DNA of 64,000 nucleotides from Lethocerus indicus (GCA_019843655.1 JACDQD010000003.1:13890925-13954924), one strand, 5' to 3'; positions 23,831-38,069 are shown, counted from the first letter of the stretch. Notes: generated by a model not told the origin, from the sequence alone. Program-made: numbers and translations.

Positions 23831-23855
23831 GGTTAGTATCAATAGCGCCGTGAAG
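23831..23855 (-). repeat. Dispersed core related to the hairpin family
   Basis: GGTTAGTATCAATAGCG followed by CCGTGAAG. Nearly identical to 44662-44686 and similar to the reverse complement of 50699-50719. On the minus strand it reads CTTCACGGCG.(2-3 nt).TGATACTAACC, which resembles ACGGCGCTGATACTAG at the hairpins. Confidence 0.6.
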
Positions 23856-24211
23856 AGTCACACTAGGCCGGATGCTCTTGATTGTATACTACCTTTTAAA
23901 ATGAAAATAGAATTAGAAGGCGAAAATATAGGCTGTTCCCACCCAACAAAATAACGGATAATAGCCATAGGAAATGGAGCTTTATTTAAAAAACTCAAGA
24001 ACAAGTTAACAAAAATTTTTTTCACATTTTATTCTTGTAAATTGCTAGTATAGTTACCGACATCGGTCCTTCATAAATAGGGAATATCTTCAATTATATT
24101 TAAGTTAGGCTAGTTTAAAGAAGATGCATTATTTTCAAAAGTGTATCAGTCATATTAATCAGTCGGAACCCGGGCGGACTTAAGTCCCTGTCACTCAAGC
24201 TAATCTGACCT

Positions 24212-24308
24212 GCCTCCTACTCCTCCTCCTCCTCCTCTTCCTCTTCCTCCCATTTCCCCCTCCCCCTCTGCCTCCTTACCTCTTTAGCTTCCTACCTCTT
24301 TCTCCCAT
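24212..24308 (+). repeat. Polypyrimidine tract
   Basis: About 97 bp almost entirely C and T, including (CCT)n units near 24220-24240, with only a few purines. Low-complexity DNA, perhaps a degenerate (CCT)n or (CTT)n microsatellite. Confidence 0.9.
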
Positions 24309-24736
24309 TTACTCGACTTCGAAATCCTCCTGAGATAAAGAGTCTGAGTTATTACTCAGTCCCCCGGTCCCCGGTTGCTCAGACTGGTGGTATATAGCTG
24401 ACAACAGTTTTCGTTTTAAGACCTTCATAATGTATATCGTCATTGACAATTAAAAGTGTACATTTGTTTAACCAACAGGACACGTATGGAGATAATTCGA
24501 TGTTTTGAATTATTTGTTTCAATAAATTTATTTTTTGCTGTCCATTCTTGGCATTGGAGCCACATTTTATGTAGGATAAAATATTATTGTTTACCAACAA
24601 GAGATTGTAGAAACGAGTAAGGGGAATAAAAATATTGCGTATTAATTTTAGAAGAAGAGAAGCTTCAGTAGAGTATAAATAAACAGCCTAGAAGTATGAA
24701 ACGTCTAGAAGAGGAATGGTTAAAACTCTGGCGCCA

Positions 24737-24772
24737 TTAGCAAGTTACGGAGCCCTGAGTTCAATTCTCCTG
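24737..24772 (+). mobile_element. Weak tRNA-like fragment
   Basis: GAGTTCAATTCTC at 24757-24769 resembles box B, and TTAGCAAGTTACGG at 24737-24750 resembles box A, but the two are only about 20 bp apart, too close for a tRNA. Either an internally deleted SINE or coincidence. Confidence 0.15.
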
Positions 24773-25500
24773 GGAAATCTGTTTCCTTAAAACAACATTA
24801 TTATTGCAGCATAGCTCATGCTACCGGAACGTTTAATAAAGCCGACTTCCCGGCGGTGACGTTCATTCAAGAATTCTTCTCGAAATAAATTTTAAAACTT
24901 GGAAATAGGTATAACCCACAATTGAGAATATTGTGGGCGCCGTAACTCATTTCGACCGGGTCTTCCATAAAAAGAAAACGAGAAGTCGTTTCGAGTACTT
25001 CCCAGCTGTAATGCCGCAATAAAGACAAGTTAATGCGTGTTTCATACTAACTTAGATTTTATCAGTTTCCCGAACCTCTACTGAATTTATTCCTCTTAAC
25101 ATACTTTAAATGAACCGATTAGACCGTTTTTCCCAGTATTATAAATATTACACTTTTTGAGTGTGTATATGCCACGAGCGGATTAAAATATTATTGTTTA
25201 TTTCTATAAAAATAGCAGGGTTGTTTTACTTAGTTCTATAATTTACTATAAATGTAGGAAATCACACAAAACTAATTCACTTCCTTAATTTTCTAATGTA
25301 TTTCATTGGGTATTCTCAGAAGATTAAATCATTGATAAACAGAACATTGACATTTTTTAATTCCTTTTATACATTATTGCATGCTGTTATTGTGTTGTTT
25401 AAGACAACACGGTCAATATATTATATTATTTAGGATGCATTAGACAATAATGTTGCCTCCCCAGTTTCTTCAGAATCCGCCGTCCAGCGGCAGTTTTTTA

Positions 25501-28500
25501 ACAAATTTATTAAACCATTAACTTTTGGGACAAACTCTCGTCAACGTTGGCGGTCGGCGAGGCGACCGAATAAAGCCGAGAGACTGAGCGACGGAAGGAG
25601 GAAACAAATTTTAAAATGTTAGCCGTATTCGAACCGCAATTGTAGGTGGGCGAGCGGCGGTGAGCATTGTTCGGGCGTTGGGGAATTTTTTTTTGCCACC
25701 TCCGCCTTCTACTACCCTTTACCCCCTTTTTCCGTTATTTTTTTTTTTTAGGTAGAAGTATTTGCATTTGAGTTCGACAACGAGAAAGGAGGAGCGGAGG
25801 GTGTCAAAAAAGGCCCTCTCCGAATAAATCCTGCGACGGGGAGCATTTTTAAATAATCGAATGAGCGGGCGGACGCCCATCCTCGGCCTCCGCCTCACAG
25901 CCCCGGACTTTCCACTTTACAACCGAAAATTGATCGAAATGCCATTACAAAAGAGAGCGTTCCCATATCGGTGAGTGGGTGTGCGTGTATATGACGGTAT
26001 GTTAATGTGTGCACAACTAGAAATAATAGGTAAATAACATTTATTTTTACTTTAATATCCATTGACTTACAAACCTTTACTTTGATTAAATTTCGTAGTT
26101 GATGAAAATGTTTTTGATTAGCGGTGGAAATTGAATCTAAGATGGAATACCGTGTGAATTAAATTGTATTCGATAACTGGGTATGTTCCAGTCTCCATGC
26201 GGAGACCATTCAGTTCTATACGCTTTCATCTCAATTGGAGTTCAAATAGACTTCAGATGATCCAATATTTTGTTTCCCAAGATTATGTTTTCCATATAGT
26301 CTTCCATATACTCTAATTGCAATCGATTCTTTTTCTAATCTCCTTCGCACTAGAAGGAACCTCATGAAATGTCGCCATATAGTGTTGCAACTTATACACG
26401 CGACATTTTAATTTTGTTAAAAGTGTCGTCAAACTAATATAAAAAATGAAAAAGATCTGTGGTATAATATGTTAAAAAAAGAGTAAAAACAACATTGCTT
26501 TAATAAGATGGACTTTTAATGAAATGAAAATAATATTTAAGAATCGAAACCGTCAGATCAGATTAATGTACGGTTATATTACCTACTGTATGTTTACGTA
26601 ACTATTTATTAACGGAGTTAGCATGTAATTCAACAAGAATTCACTTCTTCCTGCACCTTACATACCGCCGTCTAACAGGGCCATCTTCGTTACAAAATTA
26701 TTTTTGACTCATTAATGAAACTTTCTAATAACAACGTGACCGGTCCGTAAAAACAGTCCGCACAATGGCCTTCCGTTATCTTCTGTACGTACAACGATGG
26801 GACAGCCCCATCCAAAAATTGGTCGAAGAATAGCCCATTATAAAGTAACTTTGTAATATAAATCCTAGATCCGGGCGCGCCGTTGCCGAACTTTCTCCGT
26901 TTACAACACGAGTAACGACCCAATGCTTTGGGGGTCGAGTAGGGAACTGCAAGTAAAGTTTCCGGGTCCTTTAGATTCACGCAACGAGTAATTTCACGAT
27001 TATTAATGAAATAAGGGTTTGAATGGAAATATGACATAAGTTTTTCATAACCAGTCCTACCCGATAATACCAGTACTTCCAATAACCAGGCTACTGCAAG
27101 AATGGTACGCTCGAAGGCCATCCCTTATATTTTGTGTTTGTCCTGTTCTTAGAAACCCGAACATAACAAAAGGACGTTGGCGGTTAGAGCGACGTCGTTA
27201 GACTTGTCCGAATTTAATACATTTTCTCCAGTTCATGTGATTACAGTACAAATTTACGACGAACGAATGCTACCGGTATTCTCCTTGTTCTATGTTAAAT
27301 ATCGAACTGTTATTAACTACAGCCTATATACCATGTAATATATTTTTATCTTATATCGCCCGTCAATATTTTAAAGTTTAATCCCCAATATAGCACACCA
27401 GAAAGACATTCTCATAAATATGGCTACTTAGTAAAATCCAGTATCACATGTCTCTTGGGGAACAATAAGCAGCAAGTCAGGCCAGCTCTTATCGACGGCC
27501 TATGCTTCGTTAATCGGATTTTCAGAGTAAAATCCGTCGTAAAAGATAATTTACGATTTTTAAATACAGTGTCTCTATTCTATAGGAGATTTCAGAGCAC
27601 AAAAAGCCGGCGGGAATAGCCGACGGGAGCTCTGATAAATCAAAAGACACAATAGACAGATACGACGACTCCGGCTGGTTTGGTTTAATGCCCCCACTCA
27701 AATCGCGCACGGGACAGATATACGACTGGGCCTGTTCAATGCTCCTTTTATACTTCTTTTATATTGCGAATCGTGATTTACGATTGGTAACCGCCGGCTG
27801 TGAGTGAAGTCGTTCTATATTCCTCGGAATCTGAACGAAAACGCTTGATCGAATCCAATTACGAAGGGTGGGTGCGGCCCTTTGCACCGGACGAAAAGAC
27901 CGCGAATATTCGCTAAAAGGATGTAACTTCGTACGCACGGGATATTGGGGCTCTCAAAAGTTATCCCCCTCTACCGTATTACTGTGCAAATATTACGAGC
28001 ACTCTGTTCACTAACAGCAGAATATATATGTTCTATATATTCTTCGGGAAGATGAAGGTTAATGCAAAATAAAAGGAAGGGTGAAATCATTCGCTTATTT
28101 CGCGACGTATTTCGGAATTAACATTCCCAAAAAACATTCAAAGTGCCAAAGTGACTAACACCACTATTGAAAATGGCGAGCAGCCGAAACCGGTCTAGCA
28201 AAAGACCAAACCAGCGAGAGGAGACTGAAACGCACGCAATCTACTGTATTCCAACCCGTCGCAAACCACAAAATAAGTATTCTGAAACAGTATTTAATGA
28301 TAGTAAGCTTAATACTAGCACGCCTCAAAATAATTGTCTCGCACTTTTAGTATGTGTACCATATTGTAAGAAAAACTGTCGCGATCTTCACATAATCCCC
28401 TATGACGGATACTAAATAATTACATGTTGCAGAAGTTTCGTGGGTTTCGAAACTTCTCATTAGAGTCGGTCCCAAGAAATGAGTTAATGAGTGCATTGTC

Positions 28501-29520
28501 GCTTGTTAAGCTTGTTAGGGGGTAGTACGGGCGAAATACAAGGGCGAGATTTGAGAGGGGGTTGTCAGGTGTCGACACTAGGACAGGGAGGACTGACCGC
28601 ATCATTAGACTACCCTATACCGCCCTCAATTCATCCTCCTCCCCTTTCACGGCCCTACCCCATTCCTAAGGACTACATACTCATTACCTAAAGAAATGTA
28701 CTCCTCCCTGCTCACGGATAATATGACTAATGAATGTTTTAATAAAAGATGGACGTAATATTTCGATACCCTCCAAATGAGTGACATCGATCAAAGCTTT
28801 TTATCACTTTAATTTCGTCTGGTCCATGAAACCCGTTTCTAGTCCTCAGTCACGCCTAAGAACATGTATGGTTGCCGATTATCCTTTCAGGGAAAATTTA
28901 TGAAACTGATACCGAATAAAGTCGGAAAACGATTTTTGCAAACTTCCGTCCACACGGATTATGTGTCAATAGAGTGCCTCGATATTCTAAGAAAAATATA
29001 AATTTTTATATTTTCATATTCCTCGAATATGAAGGACGAAAGAAATAATTTCCAATATTTTAGACGCACAGTTTAATAGCAATTATAACTATGTACAATG
29101 CTTAATAGTTTTTGTAGTAGTAAGTATTTTGTAAATGTTCTTGTAACATAATTGATTGTCTTCAGTCCTATCTTTATCATAACTTTTACAAATTGCAGAA
29201 TCTCTTCTTTTACCAAATTCACCTGGCAGAATTAACCATTGCCAGTGCTGTGTTAATGTTACCTAGTCATAATTCGATATTGTTTTTTAAAAAATGTAGT
29301 AAAATACTTTTCTCTCACTCTGAAAATGAAGTATCAACAAATAAATCATAATTTACAGATCAAATCAGTACAGCCACTATTTGTTTACATCGTAACGAAC
29401 AATTTGTACGTAATTATTATATATTTAATTTCAAATTTGATATATTTATAGGTTACAGGCATCTACCGCAAGATCACAACAAAGTCGGGCTTCATTCATA
29501 TTCCATGTACAACGAATGGA
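25501..29520. other. Gene-poor stretch
   Basis: GC-richer islands at about 25540-25960 and 27600-27960 lie in AT-rich DNA. A 34-codon acceptor-led frame at 25752 and a 143-codon frame on the minus strand at 26690-27121 are discussed as findings; neither is strong enough to call. A perfect hairpin lies at 28431-28457. Confidence 0.45.
28431..28457. other. Perfect 10-bp stem-loop
   Basis: AGAAGTTTCG at 28431-28440 and CGAAACTTCT at 28448-28457 are exact reverse complements around a 7-nt loop (TGGGTTT). Its role is unknown: the stem is too short for a microRNA precursor. CGAAACTTCT-type inverted repeats also resemble heat-shock elements (GAA/TTC units). Confidence 0.9.
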
Positions 29521-32500
29521 AATGATTCAGGGCGGCTTTTAACATCCCGCTCTCCGGGTGTAAGACGGAAGTGATAAATGCGTTTGATGGGGAAGCTCTG
29601 TTGGACGCGCGACAATACACCCGGCCTAGCCGCGTCCATAAATCAAGTTAACGTCGATGCCTCCGTGCCAAGTGAAAAGGAAAAAAATCCGCAAAAACAA
29701 AATAAAAAACGAAATCGACGCGGTTCGGACACAAATGCGCCCCGGTGACGGATCGAAATACAATCCGTCTGCCTAGTTTACACGAGCTATTTACTTTCAA
29801 AATTCATATATACTTATAATACATACATAAGTACAGATAATAGCTTCCATTACATAATATTTAATGTTATAATTAGATATATTAAATTTTTTAAATTTAA
29901 TTATTTAACCTAAACCGCACAAATATGATAGAGAAAGAGAAAGTTCATTTGCTTTCATAAAGAGAGCAACCCACAGAAAAATAATACAAGAGGTTTGATT
30001 TAATTTCGTGTATAATATTACAGCTCGTTTAAATAAAAGTGTAATGATACCGACAGTCTTGTGTTACACAATACAGTTAAACTAAAAGTCTTTCGAAGTA
30101 GCTGTTTAAATTACCTTCGTGCGTTGCAGGGGTGCCTGCCCTCCCCCCACCCCGTGCTAAAACCTACTCCTAATTCACTAATTGGCCCCGCGATCTATTC
30201 AGCAGAAAGGGCAAGTGAAGAAAGAAAAAATAAAAGGATCCGTGCATTAGATTCCGTACTTTTGAAGGGACTTCTGATCTTATTTAATTCCTGGGACCTA
30301 ATTCTAATTACCCAAAAGATAAAGTGCTCTTCGCCTCGACCTCGGATTTAAGGAGCCTAGTAAAACCCGCTTGCTTCGAGGGAAATATGAACACCCGGAG
30401 GATAGCGCACTATTTCAAATTATTAGGAGTTCCGATTACTTTCCGATAGCGGGTATAAATTTCTTGTGACCGTGGCCACGCAATGTGTTTTACATAATGA
30501 ACAAATGTCGTGAATGTACTCCGTGTTACGCGTAGTTGGTGAAAATTTGAATGTAACGCGATATTCACGCACCGTCCGCTGCGGTAGAATTCAACAGTCA
30601 ATTCGATCAAATTTACGGCCATTTTTGCCGTGTACTGCTCCAACGGAACTTTCTCGTTTAACCATAGCTTTTTCTTGTAAAATTAACAGTGCGCCCAAAC
30701 CCAAATAACCGTTAATAATAAGCGTACTTGTAAGCGTAAATGTTAAAACGAGACCAATAAATTCAGTATCACATCCTAATGAGAATTAATTAATATTACT
30801 GTTAATTTCTCTAATTTAAAAATTTTGGGTCCATAATATATCGGGAAACAAAATATAATTGTGCCAAGAATATTTGGGTGCTACAGGTAAGAAAATTACG
30901 TATCAATTGGACGATTGATTGAAAGCGATAGGGATGAAAGCTCGCCGGATTGTTGGCGGCCGATTATAATGCTAAATGTACGGCCAGTGAGAAAACCGAA
31001 AACTGTCAAGCTTCGGACAAAATTGACGGCTGAAAACAGAAAATCGCTCCAGAGAGAAATAAAATTACCGACTAACAAGTAGGATTTTTCATGGCATTTA
31101 TCCCTGGTATTATCCAATCGGTGCATACAGAAATGGAGTAAAAAGTACACTATAATTCCGGAGAGCAAGACCTAGACATAATTGTATCGCCCCTTAGGAA
31201 ATAATTTTGACATCAATGGTGAGAGGTACATATCCTGTAACGCTAATTATATGTGTATGTATTAAAGAATAAGAAACACGGGAGGGGGAATTGATGTTCT
31301 AATTTCTCATTTAATTAATTCCCCACGGCTTTTACACGTCATCGAAAATTAATTAGAAGTAGGAGGTAAGGTTTCACGGATGTGCGGCGCGTCCGTGTAT
31401 GGTCGATGGACGATGAGATCGGATTAAAGGCCTAACGCGTAACGTGGTGGGCCATTTCGGAGGGGGCAGACTGAGCCGCGGCCCGTCCAGACGTGTCCGG
31501 ATAAATTCGAGGGTTACAATTACTAGAGCTTGGCCGGTACCCCCGGGGACCCCGAGAGTGGTCCTGGATTTAAACCGAGGTAACTTCCGCCGGCGCTACA
31601 ATTTCATGGAGTAGAATTCAATTACCGGAGGGGAACGGCCGACCCAGCATTGGATTTTCATTCAGTTTACCAATCCACTCTGTCCGCTAACCCTTGACCC
31701 GGGTGGCACCGAGAAATGACAAGTTGGTCATTTGACTACCACATCCCTGAAGAAGGTTCTCGGGTTAACAGTTGAAACATTTAATAAGGTACGTTTTAGT
31801 AACAGTATTGTTACGATTGCTGATAATGCTATTTCGCCGGCATTTATCATGCATAAACCGAATTTTGGCTGTATTCACACTTGCGATATTCTGTGACTTT
31901 ATATATGCCTTGTTTAAATATTCTAAAACCCATCAAAAACATGTGCATTAAATTCAGCCTGCGTTTGAGGTTACTGCCCCGAAAATAAACTCAAAGTTGC
32001 AGACGAGTTATTACGAACCAAAGCCGGTTCAGATTACAGAACGGTTCTCAGTTCAGTAGGGGGAGGGGGGCACATATTCAAATTCGTCCTCTAAGTTCAC
32101 TATGGCTTTCCCCACTCGGGCTTAATCAATTCCCACTTTCGCATTAGCACACCTCCGTGCTTACTCGGAGAGTACCAGAATAATTAACCCGAAGGGAAGA
32201 AACAAATTTCCAATTTATATAATATAAATATGTACATTAATAAGTGGTTGAATTATAAATATATATGCATTTATTTTTATAACTACTTTTTTATAACTAT
32301 TTGTAAGCAATTATAATTAAATTGTTCACTCTTTAATTTATAATCTGGTAATGAAAATGTATTTTTTACTCTTCAAATATGCATTAGAAAATTACTTTTA
32401 TAATGCCCCAAAAATATCAAACGTACTTTAAATAAATACGAAATACTTTTTACAAAATAATAAATAATTGTATTCACCTCGATTAACTCAACATAAAGCA

Positions 32501-35180
32501 ATAGATAGCTTATGGCATCTTAATAGTTACTTATACTTATGATAGCAATCCAACAAAGTTTAACATTTGGATATTTAAGAATCCAAACAGAATCATCAAC
32601 AAATGTCCTAAGTAAACTTAAGTCATATTTTTAGAAAACGTATTTTATATTAAAAAAACAATCACATATAGTCACAAAGAACTCTAGAGTTTCCAATTTC
32701 CCGTTGGGGGTGGGCGGTGGGCCTGCGGCGGACGTAACTGTGACTAATATTGGAGGGATCGTGAAAAATACGGGGGTCCCAGCCCCGGCTCGGACAATGA
32801 CGCCTCTTTATATCGCCCTGATTTATCATCCTCCGCCTCACATACCCCAAACAACTGCCCGGGTTTATTCTCACCAGAATATTCACCCAAAAAAGGAAAT
32901 ACAATAATGCTCCGAATATTGTTTTTACAGAAATGTTGCCGGACCCTGACGCGAACTGTTTTCTACATGAATTACAATTGTAGCTTCATTTTTCGTTTTG
33001 GTCGACAAGAAGACAGTTCTAATTTGGTTGTTTTATTCTTACAACGGGGAAAACCAAAAAATACCACTCTAATTGATAGGCTTCAACAAAAAATTCAAGT
33101 AAATGGACATAGGAGAGAAATGCGATATAATAAAAAGAATAACTCCCAAGGCGGCTCCTCATTTAATGCTATTTAACAATATACACGTGCGGTACTTTCA
33201 GGACCAAATTCTGAAATACTGAATAATGAAAAAAACATTTACTGCCAAAACAGCAAGAAACTAGAAAACTATTTGTAAGACACCAAGTAAGGTAATCATC
33301 CAACATATATATAACTAAGTAATTAAATTTCTTTCTGAGCATATGATGATAAGCAGAAACTACATTTCCTTTCCGTTTCACTCAGGGAACTAGAGACATT
33401 ACGTCCCAACTGACATAACTCAGTTATAAATTTATAATTAAACTGAAATTCAGTACAGCGATGGGCCGTTCGTTCATAAATATTAGCCGGGAGTGCCGTA
33501 ATTGAAACCGGGAACGGAGAGGAGTTCCGTTTGGGATGTGAAAAGCCGGTTGAGGGTGGCTACAGAGCGTTGGGCGGTTGGGGGTGGGGGGATATGACCG
33601 ACACAAAGCTCTGGCCCGAAATGACGCCGATTGTCCCGTCGACCTAAAAAAGCTGAATCGTTTGCCCGAAACCGCAGACAAAACCGCCATTAGCAGACCG
33701 CCCGGACAAACAACGCGGAGAAAACAATGAACTAGATGCAGTTTAAACAGCCCAATGGATCCAGGGCCCCCTGTCAATTCTTATCCTCCGGCCCGTAAAA
33801 GCTGCGCTTATATACCTCCCGCTCTATTCCTAATTGTTGCCGTCTCTTTTCACACCGATGGTGGACACGACCGTTATAAAATATGAGTGTAAAATATATT
33901 ATAACGTCGGTTTAAGACGGTGCGACAGACCGTTGTGTAAAGTTTCGTTAGATCCGTAATAAACCGTAGTTTTACAACTCCGGACAATAAACGGAACTAA
34001 TATTGCCGGCGGGAGGCGCCCATCTCGGCTGTTTTAATACACCTGATACAAATAAAACACCGTAAATAACATAAAATAAACGCGCAAGAGAGACGTTTCA
34101 GTCCGATGGAGAAAAACGTTTTTCAATTTTTTTTATTATCAAGCACCCTTCAATTCCGGTTATTCCAACGTTTATACTGCAGGTATAGTTAAAATCTTTC
34201 GTAGTATATTGTAGGTGCTGCAACTAATTTCCAGGTCCATATTCATTTATTCATATTATTTAGCTTGGTATCGAATTTGTTACTCTTTACAATTTAACGA
34301 ATCAACCGAATCGAAGAAGGTATGAAACATAAAAAGGTAATATATGGTTAATAATAAAAATGTTTAAATTATAAATTAAAAATTATTATATAATTATTTA
34401 TTGTATTCTAAATCTTTTCATTTAATACAATCATTTCGGGAAACTTATCTATCTTCGCAAAATTATGTCATCTAGTTGTTCTGTAGCTGAATTATTAAGT
34501 AATACTACCCCACCAAAATTTGAAACACTTTCTAAATAGAGCTAAATAAAAAATATACTTTTTTTAACTATAAGCGTGTATATTAATTATTTTTAAACAT
34601 CTCTGATCCGAAGTTGCCCATAATATAATTACAAGTATCAAACCGATATCTTTACCGCGATTTGTTACTGTTTTTGAAGTTGGGAATTATTTCTCATTTT
34701 AATAAACGGAGAAGTGGGTAGAAGAAATATTGGAGCGGGAGGCAGAAGGAATTAATTATCTAGTGAAATGAATTGCGAACAACCATCTTATCGCGTTCTC
34801 AATTACTTCGGGACGTTTTAATTTGCCAGGATGCATTGCCGAGTATTAAAGTTGGCCCACTTTCTCTCTCTTTGGCCGGATGAATACCGTGAGAGCTTCA
34901 CCAATTAAACAGCCAATCCTATGAATAAGCTTTTGTTGGCCCTAGGGTTTAACCAACTAAGTCGACGAAATTAATTTTTTCGAGGACTATAATATTAGTA
35001 TGTTACATTATATTAATATTAAATATTCTAGTTCTCAAATTGGTACAAAAAACTCCAAGGGGAATATGACACGCGGATTCATGAAGATAGGTCAAACAGG
35101 TGAACGATCATTATGAAAATCAGAATAGAAATGATTTTCACCGCTGAAAAAAAGCAAGAGGTCCCTAAAATAATAGTTTT
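29521..35180. other. Gene-free stretch with GC-richer islands
   Basis: Islands at about 29520-29770, 31380-31760, 32700-32860 and 33500-34080 alternate with AT-rich DNA. Around 33850-34090 there are many TTTAT, ATAAA and RTAAAYA words (for example AATAAACG at 33986 and 34075 and GTAAATA at 34062), which suits Caudal/Hox or forkhead binding but also AT-rich chance. No gene is recognised. Confidence 0.4.
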
Positions 35181-35196
35181 TCTTTTTCTTTGCTAG

Positions 35197-35661
35197 ACTG
35201 TATACCTTTGCCAAATACGCGAACAAGAGGTCGGCAAGAGAGTCTCCGATCCATCGTTCGAAAAGTCAGTCAAACGCGCGGAATGTCCGGGAAATATGGA
35301 AGAAGACAAAGGAATTCAGGAAATTCAAGAAATCATTATTCGCAGAAGAGCGATACCGAAAGGTCCCCGCGGGGACAGGCCTGAAAATAATTTCGCACCT
35401 CGGGAATACGGTCCCGAAATTATAACGGCTTTCAACGGCGGAGAAATTGAAGCCGGACGAGATAGAGGGGTCGGGGAGAGGAATAAATGGGAAATTCAGG
35501 GCATCCGTGGAAAGAACCCTCCATCGAGGGTTGTCCCCGAGGGAGAGAGCCCGGCTCCCGATACGAATTGTCTCCACAACTGCCGGCCGACCCGACAACT
35601 GTACCAATTATGGGCGCCCATTGTCCGATACCCTTTTTCCCTGATGTCCTCTCAAACGTAG
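35197..35661 (+). other. Candidate coding exon, low confidence
   Basis: GTTTTTCTTTTTCTTTGCTAG ends at 35196, a strong splice-acceptor-like pyrimidine tract plus AG. The frame beginning with the next base is open for 154 codons to a TAG at 35659-35661, and the in-frame triplet just before it is the TAG of the acceptor itself, so the frame opens exactly at the proposed junction. The translation is charged and hydrophilic (Glu/Arg/Ile-rich repeats around codons 34-55, then Gly/Arg/Pro-rich), with three Cys near the C-terminus, and matches no domain I know. Other frames on both strands are also fairly open in this GC-richer segment, so chance is a real alternative. Confidence 0.2.
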
Positions 35662-38069
35662 CCTTAAGTTTTGTGCCAGTACGTGGCCATTGTTAGTTCC
35701 ACCGCTTGCCGGAATTTTCTTTACACCCTGTACAAATTGCTTCACAAGATTCAATGTAAAAATATACCGTAGATGAAAAAGGACAAAATTTATTTCTGAT
35801 ATCTTCGTTAACAATTTTCAGACATTTAGAATTTAAATCTAGAATTAATTTCATCGATTGGATCGATTAATGGTCCCGTATTTCGGCAAAGTTATCTGAA
35901 GGTTTGCTTTAAAAAAACGTTTCCAGTGCATCAGAGAGCCTCTCTGTCCAGCCCCTACACGAGCCATATACATGCCGCAAGTTCAAACGCTTCTCTGAGA
36001 TCAGATAACTCGTTGTGTGAAGTTCGGGAGGTGAATCAAGCTAGTGTTTTTTAGCAATGAAGAATGGCGAGCTACCACCGCACAGAAGGGGGCTCTGTGT
36101 TGCATCCATTGCATACTATTAATTCCGGCGAACCCGATGGGGAGCTCTAGTGTCGTTTACCATCCGTCAGTAATAACGTCAAATCAATACACCGGTTTTG
36201 AAAACTTCGTATCAGTTATATATAGTCGAACAGTTTGTTGATATACACACTACCAAAAATATAAATATGAAGAATACTTGAGATTAAAAACGTTTAATGT
36301 ACGTGCGAGACCGCCACACAAGGCCGTATGTGAACCACACCTAGAAGCAGCCGTTGTATAAAAAATATGAACATTTTTACAATTCCGAGCATGATAGTGG
36401 GGCACTACCGTACAAATGAGAAAAACACGTATACTGTACTCAATTTCGTAAATAATGCGTCCAGTATATTCGGCATCGCGGCGCTGGAATTTGACTCATA
36501 CTATTCATAGGACACTCGCCAATTTCTGATTGGGAAAACATGTAAAAGGGCGGATGAAAATCTCGAGATAAAAAGTTTTTAATTGGTTTCCTTACTTTTT
36601 TCACGTCATAGAGAGTTCCTTAGAATAGTTATAAACAATTCATTGGCTAGGTGAATTAATTCCTCAATTACATAACCGATGCGAATTCAAGTTCTTAATA
36701 AAGAACCTACAAAGGTAACAGTTTCAATAATAGTTTATACTTAGTTACCCAGACGTTACTAAACCGTATTAAAGAAATCATCTTGTTTATCAATAAACTT
36801 TCGTATAAAGGACTACACATTTCTAATAGGGAGGCGAGAGGAATGGAGCGATGGCTGGAGAGGAACACGAAGAATTTAACCTGCGGAATAAAAGCGGGAC
36901 GGGTTGAGCCGAGAATTCCCGCGGGATATTTGGTCCCGGTCGCATCCCACGGGGTTATTCGAGCCGTCTCCGAAAACAACCCCGGGATCAGTCGCCTCCC
37001 TCCTCCTTAGCTGCGAACTGGTTTTTCCTTACTTCTTTCGCCAACGTCCCAATAAATTACTTGAAGCGACTCTATCGCGGAGTAGGGTTTCGGGACCGAC
37101 CAGCTCTATTGGCACGACGAGTGGATAAATACCCATTTTCTTGTGAATTAAGAATTACGTATTATTTAGAACTCGATATCAAATATTCTGTTAAACTGAT
37201 TAATCCATCTCGGTTAAACGTATGTCATCCATTTATGCGATCCTCCGTCGTTCACTGATTTGGTCTAATGCTAGGCCGATTTCGGCTTCTCCTCACCGCA
37301 GAATTCCTGACGGCGGGTGGAAACCTTATTACACTTGTCTGTCGGAGGGAGCGAATCGGTGGACTTTGTAATTTAGTCCTGATTGGAAATTGTGAATCAC
37401 ATATTACTTATTTATGTCCGGGACAAGAAAAGCCCTTTCAGATTCCGCATCAGCTATTCTCCTTGTCACGGTTCCAAACCGTTGATATCACCTCCACTCA
37501 TCACTCTCACTCTCGCTTTCTCTCTCTGTTGGCGAGCAATTTTCAACGGCGGGCTTCCACTGTGCAGTGTATTAGAAGTAATCTACTCAAGTGCCTACTT
37601 GTGTTTATTTAATAGTGATATCGAATATTCTAATCATAAAATAAACACCACTCGTTTCATCAGTTTAAATGTTCAACTGAGGGAAGAATCGCCTTACAGC
37701 GAGCATGGTTTAATCGGGTGAATCATTCTACCCATTAAGGTATATCGGACTCTACCGCAAGGTCCCTCAATTAGTCCTGATCTCTAACCAACACTCATTA
37801 TGCACCATATGAGGATCTCACCACTAATATTGAGAGCATAGGATTTGTAAATGCACTTCAGATGGGCGCCTGCAAACTGAGATTAGCTACGTCATTAATT
37901 TTCAGAATGTGAGGTCAATTCGACAAGCAACACATGAGCGACGGAAAATTTAAAAAGAATTGTAATTCTTTTTTATCATAAAAACTACACGAACATTATT
38001 CATCTATATATATTTTTTCAAGCTTTTTACTAATGAGGTACTCCCTAGAGCTTCTTTGCGGGATAAGCA

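Larger units (their letters stand above)
22781..25500. other. AT-rich intergenic stretch
   Basis: No gene seen. It includes a dispersed repeat core at 23831, a pyrimidine tract at 24212 and a weak tRNA-like fragment at 24737, listed separately. Confidence 0.5.
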
